From positions 124,001 through 188,000 of the forward strand of contig JAWWUD010000098.1 in NCBI GenBank assembly GCA_033964015.1: a stretch of 64,000 bases of DNA, in the 5' to 3' direction. This DNA comes from Scolanthus callimorphus (lineage: Eukaryota > Cnidaria > Anthozoa > Actiniaria > Edwardsiidae). The position numbers were made by a program, and so were the translations under genes. Position 1 is the stretch's first letter. The number at the start of each line of letters is the position of its first letter. Below the pieces are notes generated by a model. The model was given only the letters and a program-made list of their open reading frames with translations, searched no databases and had not been told where the DNA came from. Positions 35,885 through 47,300 of the stretch are shown piece by piece.

Positions 35885-38080
35885 TTAGCATATTTCACTC
35901 CCATTATCATCACCTGCCAGTGCTGGTACTTCATTTTGCATACCTTCAATCTCTTCTGGCCCTTCTGCAAATACAACCTGTTTTGCTTGCCTGCTGCTAA
36001 TCACCTCATGGATTTTCATTACAAGTTGATTGGCTGGAATTCCCTGTCTACTGTATGACCAAAGAATGTTGTTAAGAATGTTTGTATGAATTTCTAAGAA
36101 CCCTCTTCTTAAGATTTCTTGTCCAATAGCTTCAAAAAGTTCTGGAGCTCTTGCGCTTGTTGCAGCATAGGACCTAAGAAGGGTAGTTAATAGAAGGGTG
36201 TCGAACGTTGTGACATCCCGCTTCAAGAATTCTGTTTTAAAAAGTTCAAACAGGTCTTGTGCAGAAACTTGAGATTTCTCGAACAGCCACAAAAACTGCA
36301 CAAGCTGCTTGTTTGTCAGCTGAGCTGGGTCACGGGTGATGATATCTGACTCAAACACTTTAAAAAGGTTGGTGTTGTATTCCTTGGCTTTCATGTAGGA
36401 CCAAAGTACCATAATAACCTCTCCAACACTTTGGCTTGTTAGCTTGATACTAACAAATCTCTCAGCTGCCTTTTCAAACAGTTCTGGTGATGAAATCCCA
36501 AGCTTTGCAAATGACCAAACAAAGTGTGCCAAGGCCACATAATCATAGTTTTCAAAAGGTCGTGAAAGAATTTCCTGCTCAAGCTTTTTAAACACATCAG
36601 GGTGTTCTTCTCCCAATTTTGCAAAAGCCCAACATGTTTTGGCAATTCTGTGAGATGCCATATCAGATATATCATGGTAGCAGAGGCCATCACCAACTAA
36701 CTTGAAGAGATCTGCTGCTTTCAAATTAACTTTTGCAAAGGACCAGGCAAACAAAACTAAGAGCCCTGGCTCAAAGAGAGTGAGATCTCTAGACAGGATT
36801 TCATCGTTCAGTGTTCCAAACAACTCTTTGTCAGCCATTTCAGCCTCTGCAAGTGACAACAGAATTGTTGCAATATCTCTGTTCTCCATGGTTACAATGT
36901 CACTTGCAAGAATAGCTTTTGAGATGAATCTGAAAAGCTCCTCTGTATGAAATTCAAGCTTGGAAAGGTACCTTAGAATCAAAGCAAAGTATCTAATGCC
37001 ATATTTAGATGGGTCTTCACTTAACAGAGCTTTTGCTACAGCATGAAGAAGCCTGTTGCATCGAAACTCTATCTGAGAGCAAACCCTAAGAATGATTTCA
37101 AGTTCATATGGCTTAAATGTGCACAAATTTCTGTTGGACAACTCCTCAGCAAAACAATAAAAAAGCTCTGTTGGCCTTTGATAAGTCTCCCCATAGGCCC
37201 ATAAAATCTGTATACACTGCTCCCGGGTAAAAGATGCTGTCTTTCTTCTAAGAATTTCTTGTTCTGCAAGCTTGAATAAGTCCTCTGATTTTTCTCCAAT
37301 CTTTGCAAAAGACCACAACAATATTGCTAGCTCACTATTGTTAAAGCTTGCTAATCCCCGTCTAAGGACTTCCTCTCTTGTAGATTCATGGATAGCCATT
37401 GTATCCACAATGTCCTTGGCTCTTCCCAGGCCTGATAAAAACATAGCTATTTCTCTGGTGTTGAGATTCTTGAGCCCCCTATTATCAAGCTCCTTTAAAC
37501 ACTGTTCCATGTAGCTTAACAGTCTTGGGATATTTGGCATTCTTACCTTGCAGGCCAGTAAAAGACTAATGGCATGTATAACATTGGTGAGACCTCTATG
37601 ATCTGTGTTGACAATGTCTTCCATTGTGCTCATTATCAGATTACCAAGGATGCATTTCAAGTCATGATCATGTAGAATAATCTGTTTTTGTTGTGGGTTA
37701 TAATGACACATTTTAGCTACGTGATACAGTGCAGTTACTCTATTATGTTGGTTCATTCCTCTGGAGTCACAGAGGCAGAGCAGACCATCAACCGTCTTCT
37801 CTGTCCTTATTCTACTATTCAACTGAATATGACTGCCCCTAACTCTGTTGTCATCACCTTGCCTGGCATGTTTCCTTTTCCAGGGATTCTTAACACGGTA
37901 AACATGCGATGAAGATATAAAGATTGCTGACTGGGTTCGGAGAAATGCTGTCTGATTCAACTTCAACTTGAAGTTCAAGTGCGGAAGAGGCGGCACACTA
38001 GTTCTTATAACGTTTCTTCTTAATGCGGCATTGGCAGCGCTAAAAATCTGCCGTGAGGTCTCCAGTAGTCTTCTAGACAT
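35885..38080 (-). CDS. Intronless 12-repeat helical protein, probably mitochondrial
   Basis: A single 731-codon frame from ATG (38,080) to stop. The first ~50 residues (MSRRLLETSRQIFSAANAAL, then Arg/Ser-rich without acids) look like a mitochondrial targeting sequence. From about residue 210 to 700 it is built of twelve tandem units of 37-39 residues, marked by LWSFAKIG (254), LWAYGE (292), LRVCSQ (330), LRYLSK (368), LLSLAE (406), AWSFAK (445), CWAFAK (483), VWSFAK (522), LWSYMK (559), LWLFEK (598), LRSYAA (636) and LWSYSR (674), each followed by LF and EIL.R. This is the pattern of octo/heptatricopeptide (OPR/HPR) and FASTK-type RNA-binding solenoids of organelles. No RAP domain follows; the tail is acidic. 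It starts about 305 bp from PREPL, divergently. RNA binding in mitochondria is inference. Lack of introns is unusual among its neighbours. Confidence 0.8.
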   Translation of the reverse strand: MSRRLLETSRQIFSAANAALRRNVIRTSVPPLPHLNFKLKLNQTAFLRTQSAIFISSSHVYRVKNPWKRKHARQGDDNRVRGSHIQLNSRIRTEKTVDGLLCLCDSRGMNQHNRVTALYHVAKMCHYNPQQKQIILHDHDLKCILGNLIMSTMEDIVNTDHRGLTNVIHAISLLLACKVRMPNIPRLLSYMEQCLKELDNRGLKNLNTREIAMFLSGLGRAKDIVDTMAIHESTREEVLRRGLASFNNSELAILLWSFAKIGEKSEDLFKLAEQEILRRKTASFTREQCIQILWAYGETYQRPTELFYCFAEELSNRNLCTFKPYELEIILRVCSQIEFRCNRLLHAVAKALLSEDPSKYGIRYFALILRYLSKLEFHTEELFRFISKAILASDIVTMENRDIATILLSLAEAEMADKELFGTLNDEILSRDLTLFEPGLLVLFAWSFAKVNLKAADLFKLVGDGLCYHDISDMASHRIAKTCWAFAKLGEEHPDVFKKLEQEILSRPFENYDYVALAHFVWSFAKLGISSPELFEKAAERFVSIKLTSQSVGEVIMVLWSYMKAKEYNTNLFKVFESDIITRDPAQLTNKQLVQFLWLFEKSQVSAQDLFELFKTEFLKRDVTTFDTLLLTTLLRSYAATSARAPELFEAIGQEILRRGFLEIHTNILNNILWSYSRQGIPANQLVMKIHEVISSRQAKQVVFAEGPEEIEGMQNEVPALAGDDNGSEIC

Positions 38081-38385
38081 TATCTAAAATTGGTCTTTGA
38101 AGTTCTTTGTTCCATTTATGGTAAATAAAATACAATTTTGTCGTTTTCTCAAGCGGGCAACACGTGCATTTCTAGCCGCCATCTTGGAATGAAGCAAACT
38201 CGTTAGGTAGCCCTGTGTAATTACCCAGAAGTCATTTCGAGTTACACTACCACAGGGAACCCGAGCATACCCACACAACTTGAGTGAGAAAATGGATCTT
38301 TTTGCTAAAATATCGACACAAACGGAAACAAAAAATCTATGATTGCAATTTGTAAGATTTTTAGAGAATTTTAAAAGATATCTAC
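38081..38385. promoter_or_regulatory. Putative bidirectional promoter
   Basis: Only about 305 bp separate the start codons of the divergent helical-repeat gene and PREPL-like gene. The sequence contains GCCGCCATCTTGG (CCAT core of a YY1-type site) near 38,177. No TATA box is obvious. Shared regulation is inferred from spacing. Confidence 0.5.
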
Positions 38386-41300
38386 ATGCTTAGATCTGCG
38401 GTTAGACCATGTTATTTTCAAATTTCCCGCTCGGGAAGCCTACTTCGAATGGCGAGAGTGCTGCACGTTTCGATAGTGCACGATGCACCTTTTTTCAACT
38501 GGATGTTTCGTTCGAAAGAAAACCTTCCAATACCCAAACGAAAACCGAAGATCACAAAGATACATGGAGTTGAATTGAAAGATGACTTGAACTGGCTACG
38601 CCACAGGAAAGCCAAGGTTAGCTAGGGTGAAAGTTTGTTATCTTATGAATGGTGGGAGCAGGGGGTAACAACAGAAACATGTAACAATAAGCTTAAGTTT
38701 TAATTATAATTTGAAAAGAAAAAGTAACATTACTTAGAATGGCGAACCATGTTCACCTGTTCCTTTAGTTATGTTCCATGCAAGCTTCAATAACAGCCCC
38801 CACCTCTACCCCCTGTAGGGGCATACCTAGGGAGGACATAGACATAGACATATTTTATTATTATTCAGCCATGCCACTATCTCGATTCTGATTGGCTAAG
38901 AGTATGCAGTGAAATTGTGTTGGCGCACAGTGCCTGATGTCATACTACAGACATTAGGATTGATGCACTCTAATGACATCGTAACGCAAGCCAATAGGTT
39001 TGGCTGCCATCTTGGTTTTCATTTCGGAAGCAAAAGCCAATTTTGCCAATATTCTCGTTGAATCTGGTATGATTTTTGCCAAGAGATCATTGCTCAGGAT
39101 ATCTAAACCTTGACTATGGTTATTTGAATTGGATATGAAGAGGAAAATACCAATTAATGTAAGCTAAAGTTCAAAAACCATTTCGCCGAGCAAGGCCTCA
39201 TTGTCAACTTCACTTAAAGGTAAGAATTGCTGGTTGCTGAATAATAAAACAATTATTGAATTCGGTTTTCGCATGATAGTGATTTGTCAATGCCTCGAGT
39301 TAGTGTTATCCGCCTCAGCTTCGCTTTGGCAGATAACACAAACCTCAGCGTTGCCAAATCTCACTATCATGCTCATCCTCACCCAATAATTGTTAATTGG
39401 CACTGTGTAGCACAAACGGTTACATGGGCTCATTTGCCAATAAAAATAGCAGTTAAAAAAAGAAAGGGGTGCATGGACTCCCCCTTTTTAGAAGAAAAGG
39501 GCACCATACATTTCTACAGATGTGACCCCCCCCCCCCTTCTCAAATACTGGCCACACCCCTGCCCTAGCTGGGTGCAATCTTGCAAACCACTTAAGGCAA
39601 TTAAAATCAGCTAGCATGGGCCATCCATCACATTAGTAAAGGCTTCTAATTATAAGCAACAATCAGCCCCACCAATGTTTAAAGGATGCCACATAAATTT
39701 CAATACACAATATGCCAGTCAGAGTGTGTTACATTTTGTTCTCATTTCTATATATTTTTTTTGATAGGATGTTAAAAAATACATCAGTCAAGAAAACAAG
39801 TAAGTTGACTCTAAAAACAGTTTCATGGATGAATGGGTGTTAAAATGTGAATAACAGCTCAAAAATGTTTGAACTATTGCACTTGCTTATTTAACATTAG
39901 ATATCTCTGAACATGGTCTTCCATTTGATAATTTGGCCAAAGTTGGAAAAAGAATAGAGAATGCATGGTTCCAGAAAATATCCCCCCTTCTCCCCCTACA
40001 GAATCCCTCTGGAATTTCCAAAGGAAAATACATTATTTGTACGAAAGAAATCAGGTAAATTGACCCTCCCATCCCTCTGGAATTTCCAATCCCTTCACGT
40101 GTGTGTGTGTGTGTTGTATGTGGGGAGGGGGATGGATATTTTCTGGAACCACACAATAGAATCTGCAATCTCATTGGATCACACCAGAGTGGTTATTTCC
40201 AATCTCATCCCCAGAGTCTTCTGCCATCTAGCCAGCACATGGTGATGTGCTTGGCTCATCACCTTCTGCTGGCCAGATTCCTGAAGGTCAAGTGGGAACA
40301 ACATTGGGTTACCTCTGAAAATTTAACAATTCCTAAATTCATACCCATGCACACATAATTTTTTTTGATGCACACCATTGCTCAAACGTTTTTGGATACC
40401 AGAGCTTCTGCAGGCAGTCAAAAAGATACTCTAAAAGGAAAATATTATGGCACCTGACCCTTCTTCTTTTGGATTTTCCAAAGTGATCAAGAATATTGGG
40501 TCAAGAGTACTGTAACATGTAATTATCAAGATCACTTTCTTAGTTTAATCAAATGTATTGTGTCACAGATTCACTGAAGCTTGTCTAGACGACACAGCGT
40601 TCTTCCAGCGGAAGTTGGTGCATGAGATGGCCTATTGGTTGCCGCTGAGCCATGAGCTGGAATCAGTTCCTGAGGTATATACCTATGCACTACCATCTTG
40701 CTACTTGCTACAATGGAGTGCCACCCCATATGCTAGTGATGTGCATCTCCTTAACAACCAAATGAATATAATGTTTTGTTTTTGGAAGCCATGTTATTTG
40801 AATGTTACGACTCTATCTATCTTCAGCATTTGGATGAACATGTTTACTACCTAAAGAGTTCTCCAAATGACACTAGACTACCTGTTGCATGCCGCCGTAA
40901 AGTTCTAAAAGGTACTTCTCACAGGAATCTTACTTTTTCAAAAATCTCAATCTGCACAAACATTACCAGAGATGGAATTTACTGCTGGTCATCAGACATT
41001 GTCCTATTGATGAATGGCAGATCAACAAATGTGATGTGGTCAGTCATATAATGTCCAGTCAATCAAGGGCTCAATTTTATCTACTCTATTCTTTTTTCAA
41101 TTTTTAGTGACAAATGAGAATGCAATGTGCCATACCAATTTTATTTCTCCTTTCTCAGATGGATCTTATGAAGAACCTGAAATCATCTTCAATCAGAATG
41201 AATTAGGATTGATGTATGAGCATTTTTCAGTATCAAACTTCAAATTATCACCTTCCAGACAGGTAGTGTAACACCATGGTTTAATTAGTGGCATCTTTTG

Positions 41301-44300
41301 GAGTTTGTGGTCTTAATATTAAAATTAAGTAGAAACTCACTTGCTGCTATCAACGTTAAAATGCAATGGTAAATTGAAAACTTTTGCTGAATATTGAAAA
41401 ATGTGAACAAACGAGTAGACATGGATATGTCATTGTCCTCGTTGCCATTGTCACTGCTTAAGATCTCTGTCTCTGTATTCTCTTTGCATTGTATACCCAG
41501 CTTCTGGCATTCAACCTGGACACTACAAACTCCGAGACATATTCTGGTCAGATTATCAGGGTTTGGGAGGGGCCATTGGTGGTTGTTGATTCTATTCCAA
41601 ATGTCGTCAATATGGGTGAGTTTAAGGTTAACTTCCAACCCTTTTCTTTGATTTTATCCAGCACTAGTTCGTTTGTGGTTATAATATTGTATAGGTACCC
41701 GTCCTGATATTGCTCGTAAAAGTGCTTGACAATTTTACAATAATCCATGCCAGGCATAGACAGCAACATATTAGCCCGCTTGTCTCCTTCAGCTCAAAAC
41801 CTTTTTTACTTAAGTGTGATTCAATATTTCATCTACTTCCAGTTTCGGTAGAGAGTCTGTTACCTGTGATACATTTCTCCTTTGTGCTGCCCTGACCTGT
41901 CTTTGAATGTGGTTGATTGCGTACAGCTTCACTGATTCCCCCCACACAAAAACAGAAATATACCTATTACATTGGCACCCTTGCCTCCCCTTCCCTTTGC
42001 CTTCACCTTTTCAATGCTGCTGCTAGTTGAGCTGGACACACAGCCTAATTTTCCAGCCATCATTGAAAAAGACAGGGAAGGAACCAGAAGGGCAAGTTTG
42101 CAAACTACTTTTGCATTTGATTGTAGCACCAATAGCAATACCTGGTAAACTTTCCCTCCACCTCTTTTTAGAGTGGGGCCATGATGACACTACCATATAT
42201 TACACTACGCCTGATCCCCTCAAAAGGTCCCACAAACTATGGCAACACAAGGTGAAAGAGGATGTTCTAAAGGATAAGCTTTTATTTGAAGAAAAGCATG
42301 AAAGGTAACAGAAGACTGTCAAAATATATTGGACCTCTGAGTTGAACATGAACTATGTTTGATTACCCATTTGTCTGATTGGGTCATGTCTCCGCCATTC
42401 CGTACCCTGGTGGCAATCATTTGAGGGGCTTCCCTGATTGGCTTATTTTGAACATTGGGACATGCACAGAAAGTTCACAGAAAATTTTGCGCATGCGTTA
42501 TTTTGCCTCCCTGCCTATATCAATCTCGTTCCCAGAACCTGCATATCTTTTAGGCCAGCGCCAAGATACGCTACTGGCTCAAAGATGCTCGGGCTCTGGG
42601 TACGAGATTACACCTATATTCCCACTCTTTTTGCGCTAGCATGCGCAACACTAAGTTACCTACCATATTCATTCTCGTACCCAAAGCTATCACTGTAGGT
42701 TACCTCACGGGGAAGGTTCTGTTGACAGCCCTCAAGCCCGTAACAGTTATTGATTTAGAGATACGAAGTCTTTCCCCTTTTTTTCTGTGGGAAATCTCAA
42801 GGAATTCGAAAGTTTCAGGCTCTATTGAGGGAGCAAATTTATGCCCATTTTGATATTCAAGTGCACGGTAATAATGGGGACATTCTTTTCTGGGAAAGAG
42901 ATACAAGTGAATTTGTGTTATCCAACTCTTTTGTTTACTTTATCTTTCAGGTACTTTCTCGACATAGCTTCAACTAAAGATAGGGAATTTCTTACAATTA
43001 ACTCGTCTGCCAAGATCACGTCAGAGGTAATATGTTCAATCACTTATTATTCTACTCTTTATACCACGCCACAGAAAATACTCCATCCCCACTCCAACTC
43101 CCTTTTTCTACTGTTTCATTTTGTATGAAGTCTACTTATATCTTATCTATTTTTTATATTCTCACAATAAAGAGACAATATGGTTTTTAAAACATGCCTA
43201 TAATATATATATAGAGCTTATCTATTTATTATTATATTTATATTATCTATTTATCATTAGATTTATATTATATATAGGTGTCCCCGATTAGTGTGCCGCT
43301 TGTGGCACGCTAGACGTATTGACACGTTAATAAAGTTATTGATTGATTGTCGATGTCGACTAAAAGTGTGTGGTGTTCGTCCCAGGTTAGTCTGATCAGA
43401 CATCGTGATGGCAACTTCGTGTACAAGCCTCTCTACCCGCGGGAGATTGGTACCGAGTATTATGTGGAGCATCGGGACAATGAGTTCTTTATTATCTCGA
43501 ACGAGCACGGCCGAAACTATAGGGTGAGTACACAGGAAGACCACACATACTAAAGTGTCATACTTGTAATGTATCAGTCAATTCCAGCGGTGACCATCCC
43601 CCCCCCCGGACACCGTGGGGCATTTGCACACCAGTGCCTTCCCTGGGGTGGGGAATTTTGAAAATTTTGCTGGCCCCGGGGTCGGGAATTGTTTTTCCCC
43701 GGGGGAGGGGGGTGGGGAATTTTGGTTTTCTCATCTCAAGCGCGTCGGGTTTTGCGAACTACAACCCAGTTACAGAAAATAACGCCACATAAAATATAAT
43801 GCAGAGCATGGCCCGTATACACCACGTTTGGAGACTGACACATTTCACAGTTAACGTCTTCTATAGAGAAGAAACAGATTTCGCAATTTCGTCTCAGTGG
43901 AAAAACATAAAAATGAACTGACACTATAAACAGAGTTCCAATTTCGCAAAAAGTCAAGTAACATAACTGCTAAATAGTTGCTCTGCAAATAGAATAAAGG
44001 TAAATTTCGCATTGAGAGATGCAGCTAAATGGCTACAACCGCGAATGGCCTAGGAATGTCACTTCTTTATTTATATTTTGTCTCACTTTCAGTGAAGTGA
44101 GAACTCGTTCAAAGACGAGAAAACTAAAGTACATTTAAAAACGAATTGTAAATGCTCGGACAGTATAAATGGAGTTGAAGTTTTTTTTGTTGTGAAGCTT
44201 TGTCACGCAGAGTTACCGTCTTTTTCTCGTCCCGGGGGTGGGGCATTTTTCCGCTTTTTGTGTTCCCCGCCGTGGGGTATTCTGCATTTTTGCTAGCCCG

Positions 44301-44344
44301 GGGGCGGGGAATTTTCAGTTTTATTTTTAGAAATGACCAAAAGC

Positions 44345-44380
<36 letters not shown>

Positions 44381-47300
44381 TGGTCACCGCTGGAATTGAC
44401 TGATACATGAAGCCTGCAAGCATATTCCATATTTGAACGGGTCGGTGCAAGAACCGCCTAAGTGATCTTTGGGACTGTTTTTCGATTTTCCGATTTTTGA
44501 CAAACAAACTGCAGAAACATTGTTAAAATAGCCTAAACTAGCCTCTCTGTATTTTCCCCCAAAAATCGCCGCGAGATCGCTGTAAAACGGTGTCTCCCTT
44601 TTTCAAGCGCAAGGCATTATGGGTAAAACTTTAAAAAATTGACAGCACTTCCTCCCTAGCCCCGGTTTTAGATATTTTTTTATAAGTGCCTAGTCACTCG
44701 CACTTGTCAACTGAATATTGCGCCGAATGCATTCTTTTGGATTCAAAACTAACCCAAATTGTCTTGACAGTGCTGAAATCCTGCTACAGAACAACAGAGA
44801 AGCTTCATAATACTAGACGAGTCATCACACGGCCTGAAAATTATTTGTGACTCGATTTTGCTCGTAAAATTTGCTCCTCACTTGTGACTTCTTTCACAAG
44901 TTTGTCTCTACCGACTTTGTTTGCTTTATGATGCAAGCAAAGTGGCTCCTGTAGTAGAAAATGACTTGAAAAAAGCACGTATAAAGCGAATGCATGGCTC
45001 GCCCTCTGTTCGACAAGCGAAACCAAGAATCCAACGGCCTTCACTGAAAAGGGTGAGCCCTTAGTCTTTACAAACAGCGGGTTTTTTTTTTGGGGGGGGG
45101 GGAGCAGGAAGTCTTTTACTTTTTCAAGTAGAAGAACCTTGCAAAATAAGCGAAATTACAGAGATAAATTCGGGCTACAAAGGGTTAACAATGCGCCAGG
45201 TAGGATGAAAAGCTCTTTTGAATTCAAAACAATAGACAAATCTTTGCGGCTTTATAGGCAAAACCCTTGGCTTAGTGCCACTTCTAGGGTTAGGTTTAGC
45301 CTCCGGAATAGATTTAAGTTCGGGTTAGATTGAGATTAGGGTTAAGGGTTTAAGGCTAAGGTCGATTTTTTAGGAACTTAGACTATTTGAACATGATTTG
45401 CGCAGAATTTTTAAAAACCGATAAACAATCTGAATAGTCTCTTAGGTCGTTGTTGATAAAGCCACTGGTTAGAGGCCGTTTTACAGCGTTCTCGCAGCGA
45501 TTTTTGTGGGAAAATGCAGAGAGGCTAGTTTTAGGCTATTTTAACAATGTTTCCGCAGTTTGTTTGTCAAAAATCGGAAAATCGAAAAACAGTCCCAAAG
45601 ATCACTTAGGCGGTTCTTGCACCGACCCGTTCATTTGTCATTACCTTATAAGGAAATCACGGTAGATCGCCTTCTGATAAAGGTTTCCAAGGCCGTAGAT
45701 AGAAATGTTTGTCTGGGGGGGCAAGCCTTGGTCATCCTTTGTTTTTGTTGGGGGGGGGGGGGCAAGCAAGTTTTTCCCCACATGTTGACACTAAAAACTG
45801 CCCCCTCTGCTAGCTATGGCCCTGGTTTCACCAAAACTTGGAGGAAATAACCTATACGAATTTTAGTGACACGTTTTTTATCCGTTCGCCATCTTGATTT
45901 GGGTTTGGAACCAGCTAAGAACGCGTATCCAGACCTCACTCACGCTTATGACTTGAATTATCTAATTATCTGAATTTAATGATAGACCATTTCATAACCG
46001 TTTCAATATAAAAAATAATTATATAAGACAAGAATTGTAATGGCAAGTAAATATATGTTATTTATTGTTTATTAATGAGTATTTATAATGAGAATGTTGA
46101 TTGTAAGACTGGAGGGCAGGTTTCAAAAACTCTCAGTAGCTGAACGTTTTCGGGTTCTTTTCTTTCCTGTTTTATTTTTAGGTAGTAAAGGTAAATCACT
46201 CTTCGCCTTCAAGAAACAACTGGCAAGATCTGTTGCCAGTCCAGCCCAAGGTACATCAGTCGTATGTTTTCCTTTTCTCACTAGATTTACCCACATAAGC
46301 CTGCACCGTCCCTGGTTTTACGACAATTAAGGTGATCGTAAAGGTTTTAGGCTCTTCTCGGTATGCATACATTCAAATAATTACTTAATAGTGTGAACAC
46401 AATAGAAATCATTCATTCCTGGACAAAACTCCGAAGTTGACTCTTGTGGCAGTCACTCCCCCCCCCCCCCCCACGTACACGTTTTAACGCGCCTCTGGCT
46501 CCTAGGTGTATTTACGTGGTTCAATAAACTATTAAAACGGAGCAACCTCGTTCTCAAGTCTTCATTGTCCTACTCTTGGCCGCAGAGCTCATGCTTCCCC
46601 ACTACTCCTTACAGCTCTGATTTTATGCTTCAATTTATTGATATTGAGAATATAGTACTATCTTAGGAAATATATGTAGATGTTCAGGCAAGCCTGTGGC
46701 CGCGTAGCACTAAGTTCAACAGAGTGGAGATAAGGAATTAACCTTGTGTGAAAGCTGAAGTGCTAGTGAAATATCCCATGTGTGCTTCTGAGCGTTAGAC
46801 CTAGTAAGCGGAGAAGGAGAAAAACATCTCTGATCTCTTAGGAAATATTCTAATGTCTAGCTAGCTGCCCCTAGCTGATTTTAAGCGCTATTGGGGCAAT
46901 TTTATTTCTTTCTCTAATCTGTTTTTAGTTTTTTTTTATACAATATTTCCCAGAGTTCTCAATTTTTGTTAGGTTTTACAAATGGTTGGCGCATTGTAAC
47001 CAATCTGTCGCTAGATGCCCTAGGTGGCGTCGGTTTACACACGCTAGCAAAGTTTGGGAATCGATGCTCGAAAACGCACTCACTATCAACATGCGCTGTT
47101 ATTTTTCTTCAGGTTTTTATAGACGATATGGAACTATTTGAAGGTCACTGTGTGGTGTATGAACGTGATCACACTATCCCAAGGCTCTCCGTCGTCAACC
47201 TGGATAAACCGAGCGACGTTCGTGTTATTAAGGTTAGTAATGCAACGGAAACGTCCATGAATGGCACTGCTATATAAAGTCGCTTGCATCTAACCGTCAA

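Noticed and set aside
41285..41638. 117-codon minus-strand frame
   Set aside because: It lies antisense across PREPL exon 6 and intron 5; the plus-strand exon has splice sites and family homology.
44124..45850. Matching frames (MFVKNRKIEKQSQRSL) on opposite strands
   Set aside because: They are the two inverted arms of a foldback element, not a gene family.
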